Source: Chloroflexota bacterium
GTDB lineage: Bacteria; Chloroflexota; Dormibacteria; Aeolococcales; Aeolococcaceae
Reading direction: 5' to 3'
Length of the DNA: 12,301 nt
Assembly (NCBI GenBank): GCA_003491925.1
Contig: DNAU01000357.1
Coordinates: 1 to 12,301, forward strand
Shown here: piece after piece, positions 6,118 through 12,045 of the stretch
Layout of the letters: every line of letters begins with the position of its first letter
Numbering within the stretch: the first letter of the stretch is position 1
Translations under genes and position numbers: made by a program
The notes under the pieces: generated by a model
The model's input: the letters and a program-made list of their open reading frames with translations, nothing else
Told to the model about the DNA's origin: nothing
The model's database searches: none

Positions 6118-6147
6118 TGTCGATTTCGACGCGGGCCGTTCGACGTC
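6118..6147 (+). promoter_or_regulatory. Candidate ECF42 promoter driving the DGPF-sigma operon
   Basis: TGTCGA (6118-6123), 17 bases, then CGAC (6141-6144), with an overlapping CGTC at 6144-6147. From memory, ECF42 sigma factors recognise TGTCGA at -35 and CGA/TC at -10 upstream of DGPF genes, which this matches. The -35 is also half of an inverted repeat, GTCGA-TT-TCGAC (6119-6130). ATG follows at 6202 with AGGAG at 6190-6194. Confidence 0.7.
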
Positions 6148-6201
6148 AGGATGTAGAGGGCCCAACCACGAGCCCCGCACCACCGGATCAGGAGAGCCAC
6201 G

Positions 6202-6609
6202 ATGCGTTTCATGCTTCTCATGCGGCCGAACATCGACCAGACCGACGAGGGCTGGGCCCCGCCCGCGGAGGCCGTCGCGGTCATGGAGCGGTACAACGAG
6301 GATCTGCGCAGGGCGGGGGTGCTGCTCTCCCTGGACGGTCTCCACTCTCCCGCCCGAGGCGCCCTGGTCACCTTCTCCGGGGGCCGTGCCACCGTCACCG
6401 ACGGCCCCTTCGCCGAGGCCAAGGAGGTGATCGGAGGCTACTGGATGATCGACGTCCGGTCCAAGGACGAGGCCATCGAGTGGGCCAAGCGCTGCCCCGT
6501 CTCCGGGGCGGAGGGCGCCGCCATCGAGGTGCGCCAGGTCGCCGAGATCTCCGACTTCCCGGCTGACGTCCAGGCGGCCTTCGAGACGGCGAGCCGCGCC
6601 GAAGCGTGA
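6202..6609 (+). CDS. YCII/DGPF-domain protein, probable ECF42 partner
   Basis: 135 residues of the YciI-like superfamily, a ferredoxin-like fold. The start MRFMLLMRPN forms the first strand; the signature TDGPFAEAKEVIGGYWMIDV lies at 66-85 (DGPF 67-70) and is followed by the helix SKDEAIEWAKRCP. No enzymatic activity is established for this subgroup. In many bacteria such genes sit beside ECF42 sigma factors and are their main targets. Here the stop overlaps the sigma GTG (GTGA), so the two are translationally coupled. The start is supported by AGGAGAG seven bases upstream. Confidence 0.92.
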   Translation: MRFMLLMRPNIDQTDEGWAPPAEAVAVMERYNEDLRRAGVLLSLDGLHSPARGALVTFSGGRATVTDGPFAEAKEVIGGYWMIDVRSKDEAIEWAKRCPVSGAEGAAIEVRQVAEISDFPADVQAAFETASRAEA

Positions 6610-8003
6610 CCGGAACCGGTCCGGCCGGTGGCCCGGAGAGTGACGAAGCCGCCCGCGCCGCAGCGACGCGCCGCGCCATCGACGCGGTCTGGCGGATCGA
6701 GTCCTCCCGGGTCATCGCCGGGGTTGCCCGCACCGCGGGGGACGTCGGGCTGGCCGAGGACCTGGCCCAGGACGCGGTGGAGGCGGCCCTGCGCCAGTGG
6801 CCGGTCTCTGGGGTCCCGGATCGACCGGGCGCCTGGCTGATCGCCGTGGGCAGGCGCCGCGCCGTCGACCGGGCGCGCCGGGAGGCCGTGCTCCGCCGCA
6901 AACGGGAGGAGCTCGGCGCCGCGGCGTCCACCGCGCCCGCCGAGGTCGAGGTCGGGGAGGGCGATGAGGACGAGATCCAGGACGACCTGCTGCGCCTCCT
7001 CTTCATCGCCTGCCATCCGGTGCTCGCCCCCGAGGCGCGGGTGGCCCTGACCCTCCGGCTCCTCGGTGGGCTGAGCACCGACGAGATCGCGCGCGCCTTC
7101 CTGGTCGGCCAGGCGACCGTGGCCCAGAGGATCGTCCGCGCCAAGCGAACCCTGGCGGCGGCGCGGGTTCCCTTCGAGCTGCCCGCGCGCGATCGCTGGG
7201 ATGAGCGGCTGGCGTCGGTGCTCGAGGTCCTCTACCTCATCTTCAACGAGGGCTATGCGGCCACCTCGGGCGACCGGTGGGCCCGGCCCGCGCTCTGCGA
7301 GGACGCCCTCCGGCTCGGCCGCGTCCTGGCCGAGCTGGTCCCCGACGAGCCCGAGGTGCACGGGCTGGTCGCGCTCATGGAGCTCCAGGCGTCACGGCTG
7401 CGGGCGCGCGTGGGGCGTTCCGGAGAGCCGATCCTCCTGCTCGCCCAGGACCGGAGGAGGTGGGATCGGGTCCTGGTTCAGCGCGGGCTGGCCGCCCTGC
7501 AGAGGTCCGAGCGGCTCGGGCGGGGTCTCGGCCCGTATGGGCTGCAGGCGGCCGTCGCCGCCTGCCATGCGCGTGCCGTCACTCCCGAGGCGACCGACTG
7601 GGAGCGGATCGCCGCCCTCTACGAGGCGCTGGCCCAACTCGCCCCTTCCCCGGTGGTCCAGCTCAACCGCGCGGTCGCGGTGGGCATGGCCATCGGCCCC
7701 GAGGCGGGCCTCGCGATCGTCGAAGCGCTGGCGTCCGAACCCGCCCTGGCGGCCTACCACCTCATGCCCAGCGTCCGTGGTGACCTGCTGCAGCGCCTGG
7801 GCCGGTGGGACGAGGCACGGGTGGAACTGGAGCGGGCCGCCTCGATGACCCGCAACGAGAGCGAGCGCCGGCTGCTGCTCGCCCGAGCCGACCGGAGGTC
7901 ACCCGCCGGGCCCGGTTCGGCTTCGCCGCTCCCGCTCGTGGCCACGCCCTCGCCGCCTGCGCCACCGTCCCCGGCGCCGCCGCCCGCGCCCGCCCCCGGC
8001 TGA
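6606..8003 (+). CDS. ECF42-type RNA polymerase sigma factor with helical C-terminal domain
   Basis: 465 residues, GTG start inside the DGPF stop. Region 2 spans about 26-95 (GLAEDLAQDAVEAALRQWP, RPGAWLIAVGRRRAVDRARRE) and region 4 about 126-183 (LLFIACHPVLAPEARVALTLR, GLSTDEIARAFLVGQATVAQRIVRAKR). Residues 190-428 form the large TPR-like helical domain of this group (LEVLYLIFNEGYAATSGD, RPALCEDALRLGRVLAEL, LNRAVAVGMAIGPEAGL, YHLMPSVRGDLLQRLGRWDEA). This domain, rather than an anti-sigma factor, is thought to control ECF42 activity, and no anti-sigma gene is seen nearby. Residues 429-465 are an extra Ser/Pro/Ala tail beyond the usual end of about 410-425. It probably autoregulates from the TGTCGA promoter upstream of the DGPF gene. 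Confidence 0.94.
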   Translation: MTGTGPAGGPESDEAARAAATRRAIDAVWRIESSRVIAGVARTAGDVGLAEDLAQDAVEAALRQWPVSGVPDRPGAWLIAVGRRRAVDRARREAVLRRKREELGAAASTAPAEVEVGEGDEDEIQDDLLRLLFIACHPVLAPEARVALTLRLLGGLSTDEIARAFLVGQATVAQRIVRAKRTLAAARVPFELPARDRWDERLASVLEVLYLIFNEGYAATSGDRWARPALCEDALRLGRVLAELVPDEPEVHGLVALMELQASRLRARVGRSGEPILLLAQDRRRWDRVLVQRGLAALQRSERLGRGLGPYGLQAAVAACHARAVTPEATDWERIAALYEALAQLAPSPVVQLNRAVAVGMAIGPEAGLAIVEALASEPALAAYHLMPSVRGDLLQRLGRWDEARVELERAASMTRNESERRLLLARADRRSPAGPGSASPLPLVATPSPPAPPSPAPPPAPAPG

Positions 8004-8009
8004 GCCGGG
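7995..8009 (+). terminator. Hairpin with the sigma-factor stop codon in its loop
   Basis: Perfect 6-bp stem CCCGGC / GCCGGG whose 3-base loop is the TGA stop (8001-8003). No T-run. It could limit read-through into the PAP2 gene or slow ribosome release; role uncertain. Confidence 0.3.
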
Positions 8010-8041
8010 CCGCCGCCGCCCATCGGGGCGAGGCCTGCCGC

Positions 8042-8701
8042 ATGATGGCGGGCGCCATGGTGCCGTGGTTGCGTGGCCAGTTGCGGCGGGGGGTCTTCGG
8101 GGAGAGATGGAGCGTCGCTCTCGCCACCCTCCTCCTTCTCGCTGCCTGGTACGGGATGAGCCTCCTCTACGCACCCCTCAACCACGGGCCGAACCGGATC
8201 TTCCTCCGCACCCCTCTGGACCAGGCGATCCCGGTGGTCCCCGTCTTTGCCATCCCCTACGTCTCCCTGACCCCGTACATCGCCGCCACCATGGCGCTGC
8301 TCCTGCTGCTGCGGGTCCGGCTCTTCCGCTCCGCCGCGGCGGCGATGATCATCGCCTGGCTGGTCAGCTACGCCTTCTACTTCTTTCTCCAGTCGTACGT
8401 CGCCCGGCCGGAGCTCACCGGCACCGACCCGCTGACGGCGCTGATCCGCACCGTGTACGCCGGCGACCAGCCCTACAACGACTTCCCCAGCCTGCACACC
8501 TCGCTCTCCACCATCGTGGCGGTGCACTGGTGGCGGGTCGATCGCCGTGTCGGGCTGGCGGCGGGGGCGTGGACGCTGCTCATCGTCGCCTCGACGGTGC
8601 TCATCCACCAGCACTACCTGGCCGACCTGGCCGGCGGGCTCATCCTGGCGGCGGTTGCCTGCCTGGTGGGCCTGCGTCTCTTCGCGCCACGCGGCGGCTG
8701 A
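8042..8701 (+). CDS. PAP2-superfamily membrane phosphatase / phosphotransferase
   Basis: 219 residues, probably six membrane helices (about 24-44, 66-92, 98-120, 150-165, 170-188, 196-214). The phosphatase motifs C2 (FPSLHTS, H152) and C3 (HQHYLADLAGG, H191 with D195) are present. The first motif (KxxxxxxRP) is not clear; only YVARPEL at 119-125 is reminiscent of it. That pattern is seen in the inositolphosphorylceramide-synthase-like branch, which acts on lipid phosphates or transfers phospho-headgroups. Substrate unknown. ATG 8042 is chosen for GAGG eight bases upstream; ATG 8045 and 8057 are alternatives. It begins 38 bases after the sigma-factor stop on the same strand, so it may be co-transcribed with the ECF42 unit. 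Confidence 0.88.
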   Translation: MMAGAMVPWLRGQLRRGVFGERWSVALATLLLLAAWYGMSLLYAPLNHGPNRIFLRTPLDQAIPVVPVFAIPYVSLTPYIAATMALLLLLRVRLFRSAAAAMIIAWLVSYAFYFFLQSYVARPELTGTDPLTALIRTVYAGDQPYNDFPSLHTSLSTIVAVHWWRVDRRVGLAAGAWTLLIVASTVLIHQHYLADLAGGLILAAVACLVGLRLFAPRGG

Positions 8702-8791
8702 GCGAATCCCGGCGGCGGTGGCGCCGCGCTCCCGCCCGTGTCCCGGCTGGGCGGTGCGTCGCCCCGGCCCCGGTCGGCAAGCGGTCGTCCC

Positions 8792-9754
8792 TCAGCCCCG
8801 GCCGCACATGGCAAGCCGCCCCGCCTCCCTCAGCACCGCGTCCCTCAGCTCGGGAGGGCTGAGCACGGTGAAGGTGACGCCCAGCGAGGCGATCCGATGG
8901 ACGATCCACTCCAGGTCGTCGGCCCCGATCCGGAGCAGCACCGCGTCATCGAGCGGCTCGACGGTGCCGAGGCTCGGGCTGACCAGCCGGCGGGCCTGGT
9001 CGAGGGAGACCTCCAGCCGGACCTCGGCCCTCCACGGGTAGGGGACGCTCGCCATGCTGTGGTGGATCTGCTCCCAGAGGTCGAATCCCTCCGGCCGCGC
9101 GAAGCTCTCCCTGGTCTGTTCGATGCCGAGCAGACGGTCCAGCCGGAAGGTGCGCAGGTCCTCGCGCAGGTGGTCCCAGGCGGCGAGGTACCACCGGCCG
9201 CCGTGGAAAGCGATCCCGTAGGGGTCCACCAGCCGCTCCGTCTCGTCGCCGCGGGCGGAGCGGTAGCGGATCCGGACCCGGATGCCGTCGCGGGCGGCGG
9301 TGCTGAGGGTGAGCACCGTCTCGCCGTCCGCGTGCCCGTGGTCATCGCCGTCGCCGTGCCGCAGACCGAGCTGGAGGGTCTCCTGGGCAGCACCCAGCCG
9401 ATCTCGCAGGGCGTCGGGCAGGACCCGGTCGAGCTTGGCCAGCGCCCCCCCGACCGCCAGTCCCGAGCCCATCAGACCCACGCGCTCCACCGCGAGCAGG
9501 CCCAGCACCAGGACCAGGGCCTCCTCGTTGGTGAACATGAGGGGTGGCAGCTTGAACCCCGGGCGCATCCGGTAGCCGCCCGTCCGGCCACGCTCCGCCT
9601 CGACCGGGATGCCCATCTCCTGGAGGCCGAGGATGTAGCGGCGCACCGTGCGCGGGGTCACCTCGAGCCGCTCGGCGATCTCGTCGCCGCTCAGCCGCCG
9701 GCGGGCCTGGAGCAGCTCCAGCAGGGTGAGGAGGCGCTCCTTGGAGAGATCCAT
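8792..9754 (-). CDS. WYL-domain transcriptional regulator
   Basis: 320 residues from ATG 9754. A DeoR/HTH_11-type winged helix covers about 1-65 (SGDEIAERLEVTPRTVRRYILGLQEMGIPVEAERGRTGGYR). The WYL domain lies at about 146-216 (LVDPYGIAFHGGRWYLAAWDHLREDLRTFRLDRL, the WYL triad at 188-190), and a WCX-type C-terminal domain at about 240-315. WYL domains sense ligands, in some cases single-stranded nucleic acid, and these proteins often control neighbouring genes. An unusual His/Asp-rich segment, HGDGDDHGHADG (133-144), links the halves. An in-frame ATG at 9823 would overrun the divergent promoter and was rejected. No Shine-Dalgarno; the start is leaderless-type. It converges on the PAP2 gene: the 90 bases 8702-8791 hold only a weak GC hairpin (8712-8727). 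Confidence 0.92.
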   Translation of the reverse strand: MDLSKERLLTLLELLQARRRLSGDEIAERLEVTPRTVRRYILGLQEMGIPVEAERGRTGGYRMRPGFKLPPLMFTNEEALVLVLGLLAVERVGLMGSGLAVGGALAKLDRVLPDALRDRLGAAQETLQLGLRHGDGDDHGHADGETVLTLSTAARDGIRVRIRYRSARGDETERLVDPYGIAFHGGRWYLAAWDHLREDLRTFRLDRLLGIEQTRESFARPEGFDLWEQIHHSMASVPYPWRAEVRLEVSLDQARRLVSPSLGTVEPLDDAVLLRIGADDLEWIVHRIASLGVTFTVLSPPELRDAVLREAGRLAMCGRG

Positions 9755-9763
9755 TGAGCCGTC

Positions 9764-9769
9764 AGTATA
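9764..9769 (-). promoter_or_regulatory. Leaderless-type -10 of the WYL regulator
   Basis: TATACT on the minus strand ends nine bases before the ATG at 9754. The -35 is weak. The shared 56-bp divergent region also contains ATCC-N5-GGAT (9778-9790), a possible half-site arrangement for a regulator. Confidence 0.5.
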
Positions 9770-9797
9770 TAGGACTGATCCTGTCCGGATTGGGTTG

Positions 9798-9803
9798 TAA
9801 GCT
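9798..9803 (+). promoter_or_regulatory. Leaderless-type -10 of the divergent small gene
   Basis: TAAGCT ends seven bases before ATG 9811. A weak -35-like CTGATC (9775-9780) lies 17 bases upstream, overlapping the WYL promoter region on the other strand. Confidence 0.4.
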
Positions 9804-9810
9804 CGTGGAC

Positions 9811-10098
9811 ATGATGAGCCCATACGCCAGCCTGATGATCGCCCGTGAACGTCACCGTGACCTCGTCCGCGATGCCGAGAGATCTAGGCTCAGGCGCGAC
9901 GCGGCCCAATCCCGACGCTCGACGTCCCCCGCCCGCCTCCCGGCTCCCGCTCCGGAGTGGGGCACCCGTCTCCCTGGCGGTGCCCCGGTCGTGGAGCTGC
10001 CCGCGCGGCCCGCACTCGGGGTGGCGAGCGCTCAGCCGGCGGCGCGGGCCGCCACTCCGGCCAGCCGGTGCTGCGACGAGGGTCCCTCGGCGGCGTGA
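9811..10098 (+). CDS. Small basic protein of unknown function, divergent from the WYL gene
   Basis: 95 residues. Residues 1-35 (MMSPYASLMIARERHRDLVRDAERSRLRRD...) form a charged, Arg-rich amphipathic helix like the starts of many short actinobacterial proteins. The rest is Pro/Ala/Arg-rich and probably disordered, with a Cys pair (RCCDE) near the end. No recognised domain. Codon use is less biased than in neighbours (AGA, AGG, CCT occur), so it could be a recent or weakly constrained gene. Its position opposite the WYL gene makes it a possible target. ATG 9811 is favoured by the leaderless-type -10. Confidence 0.45.
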   Translation: MMSPYASLMIARERHRDLVRDAERSRLRRDAAQSRRSTSPARLPAPAPEWGTRLPGGAPVVELPARPALGVASAQPAARAATPASRCCDEGPSAA

Positions 10099-10109
10099 GC
10101 ATTTGAGCG

Positions 10110-10196
10110 CTACCGGGGCACCGTCTCCCCATCGACGGAGACCTCGAAGCGGTGCTCCGCGATGCCGAGTCCGCTCTCGATCAGGGTGAGGGTCAT
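10110..10196 (-). pseudogene. 28-codon ORF resembling the start of an alpha/beta-hydrolase-type gene
   Basis: Encodes MTLTLIESGLGIAEHRFEVS followed by VDGETVPR and TAG. The pattern RFEV.VDGE.VPR resembles the N-terminal strand pair that precedes the core of some dienelactone-hydrolase-like enzymes, but no later part of such an enzyme can be found in any frame downstream. A weak GAGG (minus, about 10206-10203) lies upstream. It may be the remnant of a deleted gene, or a genuine 28-residue peptide. The flanking bases 10099-10109 and 10197-10226 show nothing else. Confidence 0.3.
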
Positions 10197-10226
10197 GGTG
10201 GCCTCGGGTTGCGGACCGGGGTGGCG

Positions 10227-10269
10227 AACCCTCCAGCCCCGGCACGCGTGTCCGCACACCGAGAGGGTT
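10227..10269. repeat. 7-bp inverted repeat directly 3' of tRNA-Val
   Basis: AACCCTC (10227-10233) and GAGGGTT (10263-10269) could pair, closing a 29-base loop, right after the encoded CCA. The plus-strand GAACCCTC at 10226-10233 is also identical to part of the tRNA T-arm (10290-10297). It could be a processing or termination structure, or chance. Confidence 0.35.
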
Positions 10270-10346
10270 TGGTGGTCAGCGGGGGACTTGAACCCTCGAC
10301 CTCGCGGATGTGAACCGCGCGCTCTAACCAACTGAGCTAGCTGACC
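10270..10346 (-). tRNA. tRNA-Val (anticodon CAC), CCA encoded
   Basis: 77 bases fold as a cloverleaf: acceptor GGTCAGC/GCTGACC, D-arm GCTC...GAGC, anticodon stem CGCGG/CCGCG with loop TTCACAT (anticodon CAC, reads GUG), 5-base variable loop, T-loop TTCAAGT, discriminator A and CCA at 10272-10270. The T-stem GAGGG/CCCCC has one A-C mismatch at the second pair. It lies 22 bases after gcvH on the same strand and is probably cut from the gcvT-gcvH transcript. Confidence 0.95.
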
Positions 10347-10368
10347 CGGAGGATTCCGAAGTCTATCG

Positions 10369-10746
10369 CTACTCCCCGGCCTGGGCGAGGTACGCGGCCT
10401 CATCGAGCAGGTCCAGCTCCCCGTCGACCACGTCGCCGAGGCGGACCAGCCAGCCATCCTCGTAGGGCGATGTGTTGACCCTCTCCGGGGTCTCGGCCAG
10501 GCTCTCGTTGACCTCGGTGACCGTGCCCGTCACCGGCGCATATAGGTCGCTGGCCGCCTTCACCGACTCGATGGCCCCGAAGCGCGCCCCCGCGGTCAGC
10601 TTCGCGCCGACCGAGGGCAGGTCCAGGAAGATCACGTCGCCGAGCTGCGCCTGGGCGTGGTCGGAGATCCCGACGGTGGCCGTGTCGCCGTCACGGCGCA
10701 CCCACTCATGGGTGGGGGTGAAGCGGTAGCCGGAGAGGTCGGGCAT
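10369..10746 (-). CDS. gcvH: Glycine cleavage system H protein
   Basis: Lipoyl carrier that shuttles the aminomethyl group from GcvP to GcvT. 125 residues: HEWVRRDGDTATVGISDHAQAQLGDVIFLDLP, then the lipoylation site GAIESVKAASDLYAPVTG with K63, then EVNESLAETPERVNTSPYEDGWL. Full length with all conserved parts. The ATG has GGAGGAG seven bases upstream. It lies 21 bases after gcvT, so one operon; gcvP is not in the window. Confidence 0.97.
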   Translation of the reverse strand: MPDLSGYRFTPTHEWVRRDGDTATVGISDHAQAQLGDVIFLDLPSVGAKLTAGARFGAIESVKAASDLYAPVTGTVTEVNESLAETPERVNTSPYEDGWLVRLGDVVDGELDLLDEAAYLAQAGE

Positions 10747-10767
10747 GGTCGGGCTCCTCCAAGCAGG

Positions 10768-11856
10768 TCACTGGCGGTGGTGGTGCCCACCGTGGAACGG
10801 GAGCGGAACGCGGCGCGCCGGTACCGCCTCGCCGCGGATGTCGACGCTGAGGCCCGCCCCGGCGAGCGCGGGCGCGACGTACGCGGTCGCGATGCCGTGG
10901 CCCAAGGTGAAGCTGAAGCCTCCACTGGTCACCTCCCCGGCGGGGGTGTCACCGGCTAGGACCGCCATCCCGTGCCGGGGGATCTGGCGGGGGCCGAGGG
11001 CCAGCCCCACGAACCGCCGGGGCGGGTTGTCCGGGTCGAGCTCGTGGAGACGTGAGGCGCCGATGAAGTCGCCCTTGCCCAGCTTCACGGTCCAGGCCAG
11101 GCCGCAGCTGTAGGGGTCGACGGTCTCGTCCATGTCCTGGCCGTAGAGCCGGAGGCCGGCCTCGAGTCGCAGGGTGTCGCGGGCTCCCAGCCCGGCGGGG
11201 ATCAGCCCCCGGCCCGCGCCGGCCGCGAGCAGCGCGTCCCAGAGGGCCGGGGCCGGGGCGGGTGCGCAGTAGAGCTCCAGCCCGTCCTCCCCGGTGTACC
11301 CGGTTCGGGAGATCCGGCATGGCACCCCCGCCACCTCGCCGGTCACCGAACTGAACGATCGCAGCCCGGAGACGTCCTGGTCGGTGAGCGTCTGGACGAT
11401 CGCCACCGCCTCCGGGCCCTGGACGGCGAGCAGCGCGGTCTCGTCGCTCTCGTCGCGGAGCTCGGTGCCCGGGAGCAGGTGGGCGGCCATCCACTCCAGG
11501 TCGACCTGGCGGCGGGAGGCGTTGACGACGATCAGGAACCCGTCCTCCACGCGGTACACGAGCACGTCGTCGACGATGCCGGCCTGGTCGTTGCAGACCA
11601 CCGAGTAGAGGGCGCGGCCCGGGGTGAGGGTCGAGACGTCGTTGGCCACCAGCCGCTGCACCGTGGCCTCGGCGGAGCTCCCGGTGAGCCGCACCTCCCC
11701 CATGTGAGAGAGGTCGAAGAGCCCGGCTCGGGTTCGCACCGCGACGTGCTCGTCGCGCATGGAGCTGTAGCGGAGGGGCATCTCGTAGCCCGCGAACTCG
11801 ACCATGACCGCGTGGGCGGCCAGGTGTCGGGCGTGGAGCGGGGTCCTCGCGGCCAT
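10768..11856 (-). CDS. gcvT: Glycine cleavage system T protein (aminomethyltransferase)
   Basis: Takes the aminomethyl group from lipoyl-GcvH, releasing ammonia and giving methylene-tetrahydrofolate. 362 residues, the usual length. The N-terminal GCV_T domain (1-255) starts RTPLHARHLAAHAVMVEFAGYEMPLRY and includes GLFDLSHMGE, the catalytic-region Asp in QAGIVDDVLVY (D96/D97), RTGYTGEDGLE and PAGLGARDTLRLEAGLRLYG. The C-terminal barrel has FIGASRL and GEVTSGGFSFTLGHGIATAYV. It ends in a His-rich HGGHHHRQ tail. The open frame continues upstream of ATG 11856 but with low-complexity, non-homologous sequence, so ATG 11856 is the start. No Shine-Dalgarno is visible. Confidence 0.97.
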   Translation of the reverse strand: MAARTPLHARHLAAHAVMVEFAGYEMPLRYSSMRDEHVAVRTRAGLFDLSHMGEVRLTGSSAEATVQRLVANDVSTLTPGRALYSVVCNDQAGIVDDVLVYRVEDGFLIVVNASRRQVDLEWMAAHLLPGTELRDESDETALLAVQGPEAVAIVQTLTDQDVSGLRSFSSVTGEVAGVPCRISRTGYTGEDGLELYCAPAPAPALWDALLAAGAGRGLIPAGLGARDTLRLEAGLRLYGQDMDETVDPYSCGLAWTVKLGKGDFIGASRLHELDPDNPPRRFVGLALGPRQIPRHGMAVLAGDTPAGEVTSGGFSFTLGHGIATAYVAPALAGAGLSVDIRGEAVPARRVPLPFHGGHHHRQ

Positions 11857-11867
11857 TGACCAGAGCG

Positions 11868-11873
11868 ATGGTA
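11868..11873 (-). promoter_or_regulatory. Possible -10 close to the gcvT start
   Basis: TACCAT on the minus strand ends 11 bases before the ATG at 11856, giving a leader of only about 4 bases. The -35 is not recognisable. No glycine-riboswitch motifs are seen in the 189 bases upstream. Confidence 0.3.
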
Positions 11874-11919
11874 CGCGCTCCCGCGGGATCGGATCGGGGC
11901 GTCGCAACCGGTGAGGTGC

Positions 11920-11934
11920 GGCCCGCGGCGGGCC
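11920..11934. repeat. GC-rich hairpin in the gcvT / right-edge gene divergent region
   Basis: Perfect 6-bp stem GGCCCG / CGGGCC with 3-base loop CGG, in the otherwise featureless divergent gap 11857-12045. It could be an operator or a chance product of high GC. Confidence 0.25.
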
Positions 11935-11944
11935 CGGGGCGCGG

Positions 11945-11950
11945 TATCCT
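11945..11950 (+). promoter_or_regulatory. Possible -10 for the right-edge gene
   Basis: TATCCT, a good -10 match, about 95 bases before GTG 12046. No clear -35 upstream. Confidence 0.25.
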
Positions 11951-12045
11951 CCCGAACCGGGGCCACCCGGATCCCGCCCCGCCCGCCGAATCCCTCGGTG
12001 GGCGCCGGGAGTACCGACCGCCGCCCCCACCGGGAGCGCAGAGCG

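Noticed and set aside
5541..6566. 341-codon plus-strand open frame across the two small membrane genes and the DGPF gene
   Set aside because: Overlaps three better-supported frames; the product is Arg/Gly/Pro-rich without domain features.
7754..8614. 286-codon minus-strand open frame opposite the sigma-factor end and PAP2 gene
   Set aside because: Low-complexity antisense shadow; the sense frame has clear ECF and PAP2 motifs.
8702..8791. Bidirectional terminator between the PAP2 and WYL genes
   Set aside because: Only a 5-bp GC stem with no T-run on either strand; could be chance at this GC content.
9755..9823. ATG 9823 as the WYL regulator start
   Set aside because: It would overrun the TATACT promoter and the divergent gene start; the winged helix begins right after ATG 9754.
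10110..10457. 115-codon minus-strand frame including LAQLVRARGSHPRGRGFKSP
   Set aside because: That peptide is the well-known false translation of a tRNA gene; the frame runs through tRNA-Val and out of frame through gcvH. Only its last 28 codons are kept as a separate weak entry.
11857..12045. Glycine riboswitch before gcvT
   Set aside because: None of the conserved glycine-aptamer segments were recognisable, and the likely promoter leaves almost no leader.
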